A DNA stretch of 64,000 nt, taken from Acanthosoma haemorrhoidale (Eukaryota; Arthropoda; Insecta; Hemiptera; Acanthosomatidae). The position numbers were made by a program, and so were the translations under genes. Each line of letters begins with the position of its first letter. Position 1 is the first letter of the stretch. Positions 12,841 to 23,500 of the stretch are shown here, in pieces. The stretch lies in NCBI GenBank assembly GCA_930367205.1, contig OV884012.1, positions 57,061,239 through 57,125,238 on the forward strand. The letters are read 5' to 3'. Below the pieces are notes generated by a model. The model saw only the letters and a list, made by a program, of their open reading frames with translations, was not told the DNA's origin and made no database searches.

Positions 12841-13048
12841 GGTCATGAGGAATAAGCTGGTTATTAATTATTGATAATGAAATCGCACATCAACATTGAC
12901 AAGAAAACTAAAAAATGTGATGTCTTTTTAACACCATTTCATCTATGTCCTAGCCAGCGATTTAGATAATATAAATTAGATGGAAATTTACATTTTTATC
13001 TAAATGTCAATGTGAAAATGTTGTTATTAACTATTGTTTGATTAACAG

Positions 13049-13474
13049 CTTAGCGCAGTTTTTCTCCTGGCGGTTGTGAGCACTGTTAGAGGAGGAGTCC
13101 TGTACCACAGACAGCATGGTGAACAGGCGCTGCCCCAGCAGAACTACCTTGACGACGGTGTCCGGCTCGTGAAGATCACGCGGACTGTTGCAGTGCCGGT
13201 GCAGCTGGGCCACGTACCGTTGGGTCACGTGCCAATTGGTCACGGGCCATATGGTCACGTGCCATATGGCCAGGAGGTGCCATTGGTGTTGGCTTCGGCA
13301 CCTCAGCTAGTGTCCGTGGTACCTCGTCTAGCTCTGGTCCCCCAGCATCTCGTTCAGCAACACCAGCAAGGGCTGATCCAGTATCAGAGGCAGCCTCCCA
13401 AGGCAGAACCCAAACCCGCCTTCTCCAGGCAACAGCACGAGCAGTTCCACTATAGCAAGCAGCAGGAGTCTTAG
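13049..13474 (+). CDS. Gene A exon 2: secreted His/Gly/Pro- and Gln-rich protein
   Basis: A consensus acceptor (GATTAACAG) opens this exon, which completes a signal peptide (LSAVFLLAVVSTVRG) begun by exon 1. The predicted protein is 145 residues. The mature part has a basic segment around residues 33-50, then a short-period repeat, GHVPLGHVPIGHGPYGHVPYG, of four GH.P units. A Val/Leu/Pro-rich middle (QLVSVVPRLALVPQHL) and a Gln/Lys-rich tail follow, with no Cys. An AATAAA signal lies at 13521-13526, 47 bases after the stop. The composition is like arthropod cuticle-associated or other extracellular structural proteins, but no chitin-binding consensus is visible, so this is inference. Gene C is its closest relative here in style, sharing HVPVQ/VPV runs. 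Confidence 0.78.
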   Translation, partial: LSAVFLLAVVSTVRGGVLYHRQHGEQALPQQNYLDDGVRLVKITRTVAVPVQLGHVPLGHVPIGHGPYGHVPYGQEVPLVLASAPQLVSVVPRLALVPQHLVQQHQQGLIQYQRQPPKAEPKPAFSRQQHEQFHYSKQQES

Positions 13475-13719
13475 CATCTCTAACTGCTGTTGACAGGTAC
13501 CACTATATTCAATGTTGCAAAATAAATTCTTTTCGGGAGGTTAGGCATTTCGGGCTTTAGATGTTTTGAATATATTGAGGGTTTTAAGAAATAACTTTTA
13601 TTAGTAAGTTTAATTAACTTTTCTGACCGACAATGCTGGAAAATACATCCGTTTGGTAATTAATGTTTGGTTGTAGGAAATCAAGTTTTTGGATAAGGGC
13701 CAGTAATGGTTTGGTGACT

Positions 13720-14745
13720 TTGGCATCCCGTGGGACACTGACTCGAAAGCCTCCGTGCAGTCTAACGAGATCCAACGGTTGTTCTGCACTCAGATGGGCC
13801 TGAAAGCCTGCTTGCTCGTACGGAATGAAGGCATTTTCCAAACAAGACCCTTCAGGTAGTTCAGTGTAATGTACAGTGTGTGAATTGTACAGGCTAACTA
13901 GTTGGACAATTCATCTCCTCGGCAGCTGGTTCATCAAAACAGTTTGAATCACGTCTTGCCCTGTTGCTCGGTTTCCCTGACGAAGAATCACCTTAAGCTG
14001 CTTCGGGGGGAGAAACATGTAATTTTGTCGTCTCCAGTGGCTGAGGTTCGTGGTAGTTATCTGTCCTAGTGGCGTTGTCTGTAGTCAGCTAGTATTTTCT
14101 TCTGTTCTTCCATTTCCGGGTGTCGCTGTTATGAAGACGTACAACTGAGGTCTTCTTGGTGGAAGGAGCTTCCAAAACATACGGTGATCGATGTGTAAGC
14201 CACGAAGCCGGTCATGCCACGTCACCGTCTTCCAATTACTCATCAAGCAACGAATTTGTGTTGTGAGAGAGTTAACTACTTCTTGGCTTGACGATTCCTT
14301 GTTCTGTACCAGTTATTCTTCGAATTGTTGGGTAATGCAATCAGTTGAAGAATATCGTCTGGTGGTGTTTGTAGTGTAGGCTCCTTTGGGCTAAACGTAG
14401 GGATGACAGTGTCAGCTGCATCGACAGTAACCTCCGTTAGGAAAGCAACCTGTCGATCCACTTCCTCTATAGTGCGGAGAACAAAAACCGTCTGTAATTG
14501 GTGGTATAGTTGTGATCGATATAGGTCCCAGTCGGTTTGGCTAAAGTCGTACTTCATGGGACATGGGGTCACGTATCTACCGTCAATTGAATACCCGGCT
14601 GGCAGGTGGTCAGTCGTAATAGAGTCCAAGGTCAACAATTGTTTATCCGGTGCTATTTTGTGAGTAGGTGAGTGTAATTCTGGGGTAAACGAAAGGATAT
14701 GGAATCTTTACCAATTATCTCCCTGCTGGTTTGTCAGTGGCTTTA
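13720..14745 (-). pseudogene. Jockey-B non-LTR retrotransposon relic (endonuclease end to RT start)
   Basis: Minus-strand reading begins with the end of an AP-endonuclease domain, DSITTDHLPAGYSI near 14630, where TDHLP corresponds to the conserved SDHLP block. The linker frame 14638-14276 follows. A segment close to the start of the 31068-32595 copy (SNWKTVTWHDRLRGLH against RNWKTVMWQERLCGLH) follows near 14260. The RT block AFIPYEQAGFQAHLS is near 13830, where the other copy has AIIPYEQTGFQAHLS. The copy then loses about 20 RT residues, shifts frame (RLHGGFRVSVPRD) and stops matching. It ends about 245 bases past the gene A stop codon. Confidence 0.78.
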
Positions 14746-14759
14746 TTACACAGGGGATG

Positions 14760-16000
14760 TCGCGCATTCAAGTATCCAGCAACCTAGTGGCTGCTATTCT
14801 CAAAACAATATTTAAGAAGAGCTGAAAGCTCTTGGAGAGAGTTCCTCAGTCTCTTATACAAGGCGGTGAGATAAATGAGTGTCCCCAAGTTTATTTCCGT
14901 CCAGTGCTAGAGCCTGACATCAAATGTAGTCAGTGGCAGAGACATTTTCATCCATCCATCACATAGACGTGTCGTATTGCCACCTGCCCGTTCCATGAAA
15001 ACAGAGTAGCCCTGTAGTATCGTTATACTGCAGAGCGTTCTCTGGCTTACAATTCTCGTGTCCGTGAGCTCGACGTTGCCTGGCGTCCTGCCGTAAAGGG
15101 ACCACCCCCAGGAAAAATATTCATTTGATGTGATCTAGTAATGGTGTTTATTCAAGTTCTATTAAATATGTTACTCTCATGCTGCATAGGCTATGGTCAA
15201 ATATTTGTAACCATGAATGTTATTCACCGGGGACTTGAGCCCCTGATTAAATTAGATATTTCCATTTAATTTTTGAAACAAAGTTAAGTAACATGGTTCT
15301 AAAGTAACATTTCCAACAACTTTCCTCTTATGCCTTCAACCATTCGTTTTGATACAGAGGTAGCGTTTTGTACTTATTTCCCTTTAGATTTTATGCTGAA
15401 GGATTTTATAATCGATGATCTTGGGCACAGCGAGTATTTGTGGCAAGTTTTCACACTGTACAAGAAAATCTCAGAAAAACAAGCAAAAGAGAACTTTTTG
15501 GGTTTATAAGTCTGTTTCTTGATAAAAGCGGCTATTTCTCTCAACATCTTGGTAGTAATGAGTTGTTCACGGTGAAACCGTTAATTTAGAGTTGAAATTA
15601 TGACTAGACTGTTGAAGTACAAATCGAACCTGAATAATGGTTACATTTTCTTTTAAGAACAAATCAGTCTCATTTAATTGGTGTTTGTCTGTTTATGATT
15701 GGAAATAATAATTTGTACCGTTCATAGACTGTATGAATTTTAGTGGAATTTCCAGGTTAGTCTTCAATCCAACGATATTTCGAGATCGAGTACCTCTTTA
15801 CGTAGGGTTCCATAGAATCGGGTAACTGTCTACTTCAATTAGTGGAAGATAACTAGTAATATTAAAGATTTCAGAATAATTTACATGCGGGATCATATAT
15901 TTCAGCTCCCCCACTTGAATATGTAAAGATAACTTCTACTTTTTATCAGCTTTAAATATGCATATTTTTTTCAGAGTTTTCATTCTGTAAACTTTTAAAC
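14760..16000. other. Unassigned spacer, moderately GC-rich to 15120 then AT-rich
   Basis: 14750-15120 is richer in GC than its surroundings and may be an extension of the adjacent jockey-B relic. No RT or endonuclease block could be confirmed. From 15120 to 16000 nothing is recognisable. Confidence 0.35.
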
Positions 16001-16008
16001 CATTGCCA

Positions 16009-16167
16009 ATGAACTGCAAAGATGAGAGAGAGCCAGATGTATGCATAGATGAAGAAAACAACCCTGAGAAAATGGACCTGTATAAAACTTTTCCCATTCT
16101 AGTCTTCTTAGAAGAAATATTTTTAAGCGAATATATTTTGTACTTTTATAATAAAGTTATTAAATAA
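16009..16167 (+). CDS. Possible 52-codon small open frame with poly(A) signals
   Basis: The frame starts at ATG and is preceded by an acceptor-like TTTTTTTCAG at about 15965-15974. The N-terminal half is acidic (DEREPDVCIDEENNPEK) and the C-terminal half is hydrophobic and aromatic. AATAAA signals overlap its end near 16150 and 16163. An in-frame stop at 15988 sits between the acceptor and the ATG. It could be a terminal exon or a chance frame in AT-rich DNA. No homology is recognised. Confidence 0.15.
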   Translation: MNCKDEREPDVCIDEENNPEKMDLYKTFPILVFLEEIFLSEYILYFYNKVIK

Positions 16168-16394
16168 ATCAAGTTTTATTTATTTATTTGTCATGTAAAT
16201 TTTAAGGTTCCATGGAAAATATGGTTTAACTTGGTGGAAAGTACCATCAAATCTCTGTCTTGTATTTTGTCATCGATATTCCGATCACACTACCAATTTC
16301 AACCACCCAATACAGTTGTTATTGATATATTTTATAATATATAAATTGGCAAGTAGTAATTTGAGGAACATTAAGAAAAAAGTGTTAACATAGG

Positions 16395-16913
16395 TGTAGC
16401 GAACGCTAACTACATAAGATAAATCACCCTATACTCTATTGTATATATATTGTAAATGAACTTAAACAAATGTAAATAAAATTACCAAACCATAAATCAT
16501 TGTAAATGTTGTAAAAAATAAAGACGCAACGCAGTTATATGAGCTGGGGCACCCACTACCCGTAGCAGGTACTAAGCGACCCAAACCGCCAGGCCTGCCG
16601 AGAGGGCTGGAGACCCTTACCCGGGTCAGGTATTAGTGGCTCAAAGGCCACCACATACTCAACTGGCATTGGGTACAATAAAACCGAAGCAGATTGGCTA
16701 CTCGATTCCAAGGCCACACAAACTACCCTCACTACGTACCCTATACCTCTTCTCCTGAACATAGTGCATTGTCGGGGCACATGCATATCACATATGAAGT
16801 CGGATTGTAAGACCACCACGAAACGCTTGTCCAGGCCATAACCTTATCAAACCTCACTTCGTCACCAGGGCTAGGGTAACTAGGCACCCCACCCCCCTCG
16901 TGACGACTCGACA
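16395..16913 (+). mobile_element. Solo LTR, family 'TGTAGCG', copy 1 (519 bp)
   Basis: It starts TGTAGCGAACGCTAAC and ends GACGACTCGACA (TG...CA). It is flanked by a perfect 5-bp target duplication, ATAGG at 16390-16394 and 16914-16918. AATAAA motifs occur near 16477 and 16517, consistent with an LTR read in this direction. Three further full copies and one fragment are in the window: 19000-19530, 33705-34507, 45106-45971 and 59602-59808. No internal gag-pol region accompanies any of them, so they are taken as solo LTRs left by LTR-LTR recombination. Confidence 0.9.
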
Positions 16914-17505
16914 ATAGGTACAAACGTTTTAAATTTAAACTAAATGATTTACGACTGTGATTTAACTGAATAATGAAGAGTAACCATTTGTCTCAATAGT
17001 TGGTACGTATTTTAATAAAAAAGTTTATTTTAATACAACGGTATGTAAACCCATATTGCAGAAAAATAATATAATAATCGTCCACCTTCTCTTTATTAGG
17101 TTCTTACTCTTGCTGAACCACCATAACTTCATGGTTTCCACAACGGGGTCATCGTTCTTGAGGTCAATGATCTCATCAATGTCTATTTCTGAATAAAATT
17201 GTGCACAGACAATTCAACACTGAGGTCTGAATTGTATTTTTACGTTTACCCTTACTCTTTTTAGGTTGATGTTAAGGTGGGTAAAGCTGAGGATCCCACA
17301 GATGGGATGGAGAAATGCTCTTGCCTGGTTCGACATTCAACCTTTTCAACCTTAAAATTTGTTTTTATGTAATTTTTTTCAAAGTAGCGTTTTAGCACAA
17401 ACAAACGTTTCAGCAAAGGCGCGTTCTGGAGTGGATGAACTTTCAGGTGGCTGTTTCTGGGACAACGAACTTTAAAAACGTGGTTGAGTGCAGAGAGGGT
17501 CATAA

Positions 17506-17632
17506 TGTAAACAAAGCCTGTGTATAGATAGAGGATGAGAAGAAAATAAAGCCAGTTAACAATCGGACCTGTGTGTATTGTTACCATCCTTATTCTCTCT
17601 TTTTTGATCGTCTGCAGCCGGGAGACGATAAC
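17506..17632 (+). repeat. 5' LTR of Ty3-type element 1
   Basis: It begins TGTAAACAAAGCC and ends GGAGACGATAAC directly before the primer-binding site. It shares GCCTGTGTA, AATAAAGCC.. and TTAACAATCG.ACCTGTGTGT with the 3' LTR at 20453. The AATAAA lies 39 bases from its start, against 43 in the 3' LTR and 42 in the LTR of element 2. The start is set from that spacing and the TG terminus. Confidence 0.72.
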
Positions 17633-17650
17633 TGGTGCCGAAACCCGGGA
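17633..17650 (+). other. Primer-binding site complementary to tRNA-Phe 3' end
   Basis: The 18-mer TGGTGCCGAAACCCGGGA is the exact reverse complement of the 3' end (with CCA) of animal tRNA-Phe(GAA), TCCCGGGTTTCGGCACCA, as I recall that tRNA. It lies directly after the 5' LTR. Element 2 has the same site with one change. Confidence 0.85.
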
Positions 17651-17801
17651 GATAACGAGTGTTCGGATAAACGACACGTGCGGCAACTTATTTTTTTTTC
17701 GCTTTGGCTTTACTTCCTGCTTCTTACTCTCTTTTCGTTTTTTTCTTTCTTCGTTCTTTTAATCTAGAAAAACGTTAGAGCTACGGCCGGCAGCCTTCAA
17801 A

Positions 17802-18720
17802 GTGCCACCTCCGTTACCGAGCGAAACGTTGTCCGAAGTTCATGCAAACTCTCTCAGGGCTGAAGGGGTGAGCAGCGACGTCACCGGACCTAAGAAGGAC
17901 GATTCATTCAACTTAGATAAATTCTCTGGAGAGCTGGGTGAGTTAAATCACTTCATTAAAGGCGGTTATAACATTATGGAGAGAGTAGAAGTGAAGACAA
18001 ACGAAGGCCTACTAGAACCGGGGGATGCTAAATCAAAAAAAGCAGACCTGGTGTGTCCTATAAAAAGAAACGTATTGAACCTGATACAGGTGGACGTAAC
18101 ACCCCATGGGCCGTGGTGAAGGAACGATTGAAGAAGGCTTAGGGGTGAGGCCGATGGACACCGGAAGAGGATATATTTCAAATGTTTCGGGAAACGTGAC
18201 ATCCGGGTTAAACGAAAGGCCAATACGCCGGGAAACTAGAAGGTGTCCATCGTGTTGGCACGGTTTAACAATATTGCCCAAACGAAGAGAGAAAAGATAA
18301 ACCTGGTGGAAGTAGAAGATGGCCTTTATGTCGACCATTCTAAAAGACAAGTAAGCGGATTACTTACCGGGGGACCGATCGTTTGTGGAGTGCGCCCAAG
18401 ATCTGATGGATGCTCCCGTGAAGAGTGAGGAAAGCAGGGAGTGAAGGAGAGAGGTTGGTCCAAGGTAACATACCGTGGACCTAGAATGCCGCAGGAAATT
18501 CGGAAGGGAAGGGAGCCATCGCATGTGGAAAGAAAAAGGACGATGGCAGAAGGAAGGAGGCCAGGCCATGGTATACCAAGAACCGGAGGAAGGAGGGAGG
18601 AACGACGATAGCACGGATGTGGGAGAGTCGTACACCTGATGGCGCAGTGCCCGCGCACGAAATACTTTGGATGTGGGATAGAAGGGCACCTTGCCAGGCA
18701 GTGTCCGTACGTTTACCGAA
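17802..18720 (+). pseudogene. Gag remnant of Ty3-type element 1 with two damaged zinc knuckles
   Basis: The open part 17802-18119 contains FSGELGELNHFIKGG, matched by FTGELGELNYFLKGG at about 62567 in element 2, which fixes it as the gag N-terminal region. After frameshifts, two CCHC-like knuckles sit in one frame at 18609-18650 (.HGCGRVVHLMAQC) and 18663-18704 (YFGCGIEGHLARQC). In both, the first Cys position is lost, to a TAG stop in the first and to Tyr in the second. The spacing CX2CX4HX4C is otherwise kept. The region cannot be translated as one protein. Confidence 0.72.
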
Positions 18721-18999
18721 GAGCGGAGAGTTACCTATGGAAGTGAATGCACAGGGGGTTTGGGGGAGAAACAGGATCCCTTCCGAATCATTGAAAACGT
18801 CGGGAGCCTCAAAGACGGAGGAAGAAGAGGTGAACCCGGAATCAGCAGAGGTGACCGAGGAGAGGGCAGGAGGGATCACGGAAGAAGCAGGCAGCAGAGC
18901 GCAGACGTGGGAAGAAAATGGCAAGCGGTGCCCTGAGGAGTGGAGGGGCAGAGGGGTGACCTCCCGTTAGTAAATTATAGTGTGAGTGGAAATGACGGT

Positions 19000-19530
19000 T
19001 TCGGGACGTCACTAGCAGGGTGCATGGTCACCCTAGCCCTGGTGACAAGGGCGGATTGTTCGAGTTTATAGCCTGGACAATCGTTTTATGACGGCGTTAC
19101 TATCTGACTCCGTTTTTAATAGGTATGTGCCCCGACAATGAACTATGTTCAAGAGAAGAGGTACAGAGTTTTTCCATAAAGAATTAGTCAAGTTTTCTGA
19201 GTTCAAGCGGAAACCAAGCGTCTAATTACCCGGCCAGGGGACAAGCCCAAGGAGGTAGAGAGGCTCCAAAAGGGTTGTTATGTTTATGCCCTGTGGGTAC
19301 CCTCCTCATCTGGCTCTTAGGCCCTGTGGGTACCTGACTGACAGCTGTTGACCCTTCCCGTGTTACTTGCTTGGTCCCCGTCTTTTATTGCTTAACACAT
19401 TTACAATGATTTATATTTGTTTATTTACATTTGTCTATAATACATTTAGTTCGTGTTATTTACTTTTGCTTACAATATATATGCAATAGGGTATAGGGTG
19501 ATTTATCTTATGTAGTTAGCGGTCGCTACA
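19000..19530 (-). mobile_element. Solo LTR, family 'TGTAGCG', copy 2 (531 bp), nested in Ty3-type element 1
   Basis: On the minus strand it starts TGTAGCGACCGCTAAC and ends CGTCCCGAAA. The expected terminal CGACA has lost one base and changed slightly. The 5-bp duplication ACGGT is at 18995-18999 and 19531-19535. The insertion separates the gag/zinc-knuckle region from the protease remnant of the host element, so it is younger than that element. Confidence 0.87.
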
Positions 19531-19591
19531 ACGGTGGTATACCCATTATCCGAGTGGCTAGATGGGTGAGGTGTCTGGTTGACATAGAACG

Positions 19592-19807
19592 GTGGCGAGA
19601 GACTTATGCACCGAGGGGAGGGTGTCGCAGATCCGAGCATGCGAGTGTAAACTGGTCACCCTGGGAGGGTCCTGCGAATTTGAAGGCAAAATAGCGATAG
19701 GGTTGGCTAGATGGATGGGTAAGGAGAAGGAAATGATGATACATGTATTGGAAAAGATGCCGTGGGTGTACGAGGGGATCATAGGATGCGACCTCCTCGA
19801 AAGGTAG
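19592..19807 (+). pseudogene. Retropepsin C-terminal remnant of Ty3-type element 1
   Basis: The frame ends EGIIGCDLLER. IIG.DLL is the hydrophobic-Gly motif near the C-terminus of retroviral-type aspartic proteases. The catalytic D(T/S)G is not present in this frame; it was probably lost near the nested LTR insertion. The piece is too short to be active. Confidence 0.6.
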
Positions 19808-19919
19808 GAGCAAAGGTGAGGAGCAGAGAGGGGATGTGGTCCATCAGAATAGGAAGAACCCCGTACCGACGTATGAGGACCCTGTAGAACGGAAAGGAGA
19901 AGTCAAGCGAGAGTAAGAC

Positions 19920-20270
19920 TGGGAAAAGGAAATTAAGCAAGAGTACGCCAACATTTTCTTCAAAGAGGGGGATAAAGTTGGCATAGCGGCAGATGGTACA
20001 CGAGATAACGCTCAAACAGGACCGTGTGATGTATGTCAAGGAAAGGAGATACCCTTAAGCGCTGAGACAGCATATTAGAGGGGAGATAGAGAAGTTGAAG
20101 AGTTAACCGGAATACCTTTCGGGCTAAAGGATGCACCGATAACATTCTAAAGATTGATGGACGAACTCTTGAGGGGCATCGAGGAATCTTACTGCCAAAT
20201 ATAAAGTATATGGACAATCTCCTAGTTTTCATCCGAAGCAAGGAACAACATCAAAAGCACTTGAGACAGT
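19920..20270 (+). pseudogene. Reverse transcriptase remnants of Ty3-type element 1
   Basis: A pre-RT segment (KEIKQEYANIF) near 19930 leads to GIPFGLKDAPITF near 20115, followed by a stop and RLMDELLRGIEE. A frame change then gives the catalytic box at 20207-20218 as YMDN instead of YMDD, followed by LLVFIRSKEQHQKH. The palm segment between is deleted. The second catalytic Asp is thus Asn, and the domain is dead on several counts. Confidence 0.75.
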
Positions 20271-20440
20271 AAGTTGATACATAAGTTGATAACAATTCTG
20301 TATTGTACAATGGAAGAACGTTTTTGTTTTGTTTGTCTTTTTATTGTATCAGTGTCCTAATTTCATTTCTCTTGTATACAAAAACTTTTTATTTTTATTT
20401 ATTATGTATGTATAAGTTTACGAGGAATGTCCGTAAACTG

Positions 20441-20452
20441 GTAGGGGGGGGG
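20441..20452 (+). other. Polypurine tract of Ty3-type element 1
   Basis: A G-rich run (GTAGGGGGGGGG) lies directly before the TGTTATGG start of the 3' LTR, the position expected for the plus-strand primer. Confidence 0.7.
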
Positions 20453-20582
20453 TGTTATGGTTAGTGGCAAGACAATGTTAAGCCTAATACTATCTAATAA
20501 AGCCACTTAACAATCGAACCTGTGTGTATTATTACCATCCTTTTTTTCTCTTTTTTGACTCTCTACAGCCAGGAGACGATAA
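20453..20582 (+). repeat. 3' LTR of Ty3-type element 1
   Basis: It begins TGTTATGGTTAGTGG, carries AATAAA at 20496-20501 and ends GGAGACGATAA. Its second half matches the 5' LTR closely, including CCTGTGTGTATT.TTACCATCC and a pyrimidine stretch before CTCTACAGCC. The 3' edge is set by comparison with the base before the PBS in the 5' LTR, give or take 1. Confidence 0.75.
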
Positions 20583-23500
20583 ATTATATATATATATATT
20601 ATCTTATACGGTGATCTATATACAATGTATAATGGTATAATATAATGGTACAATCTTCACGGTTGTTTCATTTCTGGGCCATTAGACACATAAACGAATC
20701 AAGTCAATAAATAATTGTCTATTTTAAGCCATTGCATGTTGCGGCCGTTAACCTTCTCTAGGCGAGAATCGAATCCAAACCGCTTCGATACAACATAATA
20801 AAAGAACAAGAGTCCAGCACGCTTGGCCTGTGCTAGATTAAAAAAAATGTATCAGAGCGTTTGTTAGCCTCTATCCGGAGTTAATTGCGATTTGATCCGA
20901 CGACGTAATCAGCTGACTGTTCATTATTAAAGAAATATTGTACCAAACCTCGGGAGTCGATTATATTTTTTTACCTGTCGATTTCAATATAATTTTTGCA
21001 TCATCTCCAAGACATAACATCGTCGTAATAAAAGACGAGTAAATTCTGAATAAAAATTCTTCTCTTTGAGAAAATTAAAGAAAAATTGTGTGACAGCAAT
21101 GTGATATAATTGCATTGTTTTGTTTTGTTTTGCAATCACTACTGTTCGGATATTTATTCAGATAAAAAAAGAGAGTTAGTCTAACCCAAATAACTATTTC
21201 TACCACCTTCCTCCTAACTTGCTCTATGAAACGGTTGACAAACTGGACAGATACGGGTAGTTAATATACTTCATGAAATCTTTACTTTGGATACACATTT
21301 TCTATATTTTGCGACATTTTTACTTAAACTTTAAATAAACTTTTATCTAGACAGTCTATACACTTGTTCCTTATTGCTTAAACGATACCATTATGTTTAC
21401 ATTGAGAAATATTTTCAACTAAGGTACACAGTGATTGACGCTTAGGGAAGCTTTAGCAAATGATGACAAAGCTTAATGTATTTCCTCAAGCCACAGTAAT
21501 TTCTTTTTATCATAGATTATATTGGTATTGTGTCAACATGGCACCTTAAATGTTCTTTAAAATGTAGTCACTGCATGTAGCGCTGCCTGCAAGAGCTATA
21601 TCTTGTTTACCAAACAGTTAAAGAGGCAGTTGAGTAGCTCAAAATTTAGGTATTAGGTATAATTTAGGTTTATGTGACAGTTGATAAGGGTGAGCAGGGT
21701 GGTGGGGATTTTATGGGGATATAAGTATTAGCAGTTTCAGCAGTTGCTCTCGGGAATAAAACAGACAAGCAACAAAATTTATTTATTTCAATTTATTCAA
21801 AATGAATTCATTTTTTAAATATTTTATATTTGAATCAACAGACCATCTACAAATTACGTTCACACTCCATCGATGTCTTTATTCAACTGTTTTACGGAAC
21901 GACTTAAAGTAATTGAGTAACATTTTAGGACATGTTAAATTGAATACAGATAATTTAAATATAATTGAAATAGATTAGAACAACTAGTAACTAAGTATTT
22001 TTAAAAGACGTTCATTTATTATACTACAATTAATGTTTTAAACAGTTTACACTTTTGGCTAATGCAATCCTTCACTCCATAGAATGGCAACTGTTTGTGA
22101 AATGTAATTCATAATTATAATTTTTTTTTCATATAAAAAAAACATGATAAATCCTTACATACATTTAAATTCATGAATGCTAAATGTGAGCATACGAGCC
22201 TAATAGTAAATGTAAGTTGTTAAAAGGGGCCGCGGTTATGCTTGTCCCGCACAACTAATATCATCACAAGAAACGTTATGCAACTCCAGCTATGCTTGTA
22301 TTTTATTTCACTAATATGCCTGATTTTTTATTTATGTAATATGCAATTAAAAGATAGTATATAGGGACCATTAAAAGTGTAACTATCCGGAAAACCACTT
22401 AATTGGGGGAAGTGTCTCTTTAACACTAAAGAAACTGCATTGTGAGTAACAAGTATAAGGTTACATGAGACGGTGATGCCTATGCATTCAATCGTAGAGA
22501 AACCAGTTAACAATACATCCCTTCAAATTGCGTAGTGGACGTGACGACGATTATAGATGTAAAAAATACTTTTTTCCGTGAACGAGTTGGTTAGTTCTGA
22601 TTTTTAAATTGAAATTGAGTGAGGAAATATATTGTGTTAAGATTCTAGTAGCTAATGAAGGTTACGTTTACGTTCAGTTTCCGGAATCAAAATTTTAAGA
22701 TTGGTAAATGCGTTTCCTATTTAGCAAGATGGTCTTCGCTGACAAGGTAGTCGCTTGTTTTCGAACGAACTTGAACCCCAGGTTATTCGATTTTAATTTT
22801 AAAATAATTTTAATTGGTTCGATTATCGTGGGTTTAAAAGATGGTCCTATAAAATTTGATGTATGCTTTTTAGTAATAGTCACTTTTTAAGTAAACACCA
22901 GCTTACTCTAAATGATAACATTTTTGACTGTTAACGAAAAAAATAATTATTTAGATAACTACTGAAAGCAACATGTAAAAAAATTTAAAAGCAACTGGTT
23001 TTGGTCTTTAAATGTATTGAAATTTTTATTAGTTACAAAACTGTTATTATAAGAAATATGAGTGAGGTTGTGTGGCGTATTTCTCTGAGAGCGTAAGTAG
23101 TTTCAGAGCCTTAGACGCTATAGCATATAGCTTGAGGCTAGCTAATAGAGCTTTTAAAAGTACTCTTCTACAACTTTAAATTTTGGTGCTTGTGAGCTCC
23201 CACTTTCTACAGACTGTTTCTCATTGCGTTACAACTTAAAAATATTCCGTCATACCATTACAAACTAAAAAATTCATTTCAAAATCATTTGATACCTCCT
23301 TCTGACCGTTTAGGGGTTTCCACGTATAAGAAAAGTTTCCACTCGAGAATTCCCCACTATTTCAATATTCAACCTCTCTCCAACGTTAACTCACCCATAT
23401 TTACTTCAACTCCACGGAAATAGAATGTATACCAATTTAAGATTTAGATTTAGATTAAGACCTCTCAAAAATCTTCTAACTCTCCAATTGTTTTCTGTAA

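Larger units (their letters stand above)
17506..20582 (+). mobile_element. Degenerate Ty3-type LTR retrotransposon, tRNA-Phe primed, element 1
   Basis: In order, the element has a 127-bp 5' LTR (17506-17632), a PBS (17633-17650), a gag region (about 17802-18720), a nested solo LTR (19000-19530), a protease end (19592-19807), RT pieces (about 19920-20270), a G-rich polypurine tract (20441-20452) and a 130-bp 3' LTR (20453-20582). The gag and RT are full of stops, frame breaks and deletions. Integrase and RNase H are missing between the RT and the tract. LTRs of only about 130 bp are very short for this group. No clean target duplication was found at its ends. A related element starts at 62142. 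Confidence 0.82.

Noticed and set aside
13031..13258. Minus-strand 75-codon frame opposite gene A exon 2
   Set aside because: It has no signals of its own and is opposite a well-supported exon.
17085..17225. Minus-strand frame with IDEIIDLKNDDPVVETM
   Set aside because: Looks coding-like, but it is short, has no recognised family and no clear splice sites.
17261..17686. 141-codon minus-strand frame over the 5' LTR of Ty3-type element 1
   Set aside because: It overlaps the LTR and PBS on the opposite strand and has no family motif.
18326..18924. Several minus-strand frames of 109-147 codons
   Set aside because: They are antisense shadows of the purine-rich gag region of Ty3-type element 1.
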